6,567 nucleotides of DNA from an uncultured Dyadobacter sp. (lineage in GTDB: Bacteria; Bacteroidota; Bacteroidia; Cytophagales; Spirosomataceae), in the NCBI GenBank assembly GCA_946481035.1, contig CAMLNK010000234.1, forward strand, positions 1 through 6,567, written 5' to 3'. Positions within the stretch are counted from its first letter, which is position 1. Every line of letters starts with the position of its first letter. Shown here piece by piece: positions 6,279 to 6,567 of the stretch. The position numbers were made by a program, and so were the translations under genes. Below the pieces are notes generated by a model. The model was not told where the DNA came from. It did no database searches and was given only the letters and a program-made list of their open reading frames with translations.

Positions 6279-6334
6279 CCACGATTTTGGACGTTCCGTG
6301 TAAATTTTTGCTCAGTGATTAGTTCGAAATACCT

Positions 6335-6351
6335 GCCGGAGGCGGCTTTTT
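6335..6351 (+). terminator. Possible short intrinsic terminator after the epimerase gene
   Basis: GCCG-GAGG-CGGC followed by five T makes a four-pair all-G/C stem with a T tract, 56 bases after the epimerase stop codon. The stem is shorter than in typical intrinsic terminators, so this is tentative. Confidence 0.4.
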
Positions 6352-6374
6352 GAACTGGAATGGTTGTTTCAAAT

Positions 6375-6410
6375 GATAATGCACAATGCGCTTGAAAGGG
6401 CGCCATTATC
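6375..6410 (+). promoter_or_regulatory. Hairpin in the csbD-like leader
   Basis: GATAATG (6375-6381) pairs with CATTATC (6404-6410), and GCGC (6388-6391) pairs with GCGC (6400-6403). This gives 7 + 4 pairs with a six-base bulge on the left arm and an eight-base loop. It ends 20 bases before the ATG at 6431. It could be a 5' leader structure or a binding site at the promoter; a TTGAAC (6350-6355) and GATAAT (6375-6380) pair with 19-base spacing is only a loose promoter match. Confidence 0.4.
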
Positions 6411-6430
6411 AAACCAAAAACCACACAATC

Positions 6431-6567
6431 ATGAGCTCATTCACACAACAAGTAAAAGGTAACTGGAACGAACTCAAAGGAAAGTTCAAGCAACAATACG
6501 CTGACTTGACTGACGACGACCTGCTTTATGAAGAAGGAAAAGAAGACGAACTTCTTGGAAAAATTCA
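6431..6567 (+). CDS. CsbD-family stress protein, 3' end outside the window
   Basis: An ATG at 6431 opens a frame that runs to the window edge: 45 complete codons beginning [20 protein letters not shown] and continuing [20 protein letters not shown]. The W-x-x-L-K-G-K-x-K-x-x-Y-x-x-L-T-D-D-D-L pattern is the hallmark of the CsbD family, small (about 60-70 residue) very hydrophilic proteins. B. subtilis CsbD is controlled by the general stress factor SigB; homologues are induced by osmotic or other stress in many bacteria, and the molecular function is unknown. About a third of the protein is probably missing. The leader is A-rich with no Shine-Dalgarno sequence, as usual in Bacteroidota. It lies 152 bases after the epimerase gene and is likely transcribed separately. 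Confidence 0.87.
   Translation, partial: MSSFTQQVKGNWNELKGKFKQQYADLTDDDLLYEEGKEDELLGKI

Overview
The window looks like chromosomal DNA of a Bacteroidota member of the Cytophagales, close to Dyadobacter, Runella or Spirosoma. The support is indirect. Gene starts lack Shine-Dalgarno sequences and sit in A/T-rich leaders. Promoter-like TAnnTTTG (-7) boxes lie at the expected distance upstream of two genes. The gene families (stand-alone KilA-N protein, DUF4143 ATPase, PolX with a PHP domain, AGE-family sugar epimerase, CsbD) are common in that group. There is no prophage module, rRNA, tRNA or CRISPR array, and no gene-free stretch longer than about 185 bases.

Layout. 3-782 (+): the 3' part of a KilA-N domain gene whose start lies before the window. 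826-1758 (+): an OxyR-type LysR regulator with both peroxide-sensing cysteines, preceded by a -7 box and a 15-bp LysR-like inverted repeat. 1798-2979 (-): an AAA_14/DUF4143 ATPase with visibly lower GC in parts, convergent with oxyR. 2986-3081: an A/T-rich nested palindrome filling the gap between the ATPase gene and polX and carrying the likely ATPase promoter. 3081-4823 (-): a PolX-family protein with an intact PHP nuclease site but a polymerase site that has lost its catalytic aspartates. 4824-5006: a divergent intergenic region with two inverted repeats. 5007-6278 (+): an AGE-superfamily sugar 2-epimerase (cellobiose or mannose 2-epimerase type). 6431-6567 (+): the first 45 codons of a CsbD-family stress protein, preceded by a hairpin.

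The genes do not form one obvious operon or pathway. OxyR (oxidative stress), PolX (DNA repair) and CsbD (general stress) share a loose stress theme. The epimerase is carbohydrate metabolism. The ATPase gene with its palindromic leader looks like an accessory cassette between oxyR and polX. The points most worth a second look are the nested palindrome at the ATPase promoter and the apparently polymerase-dead PolX.
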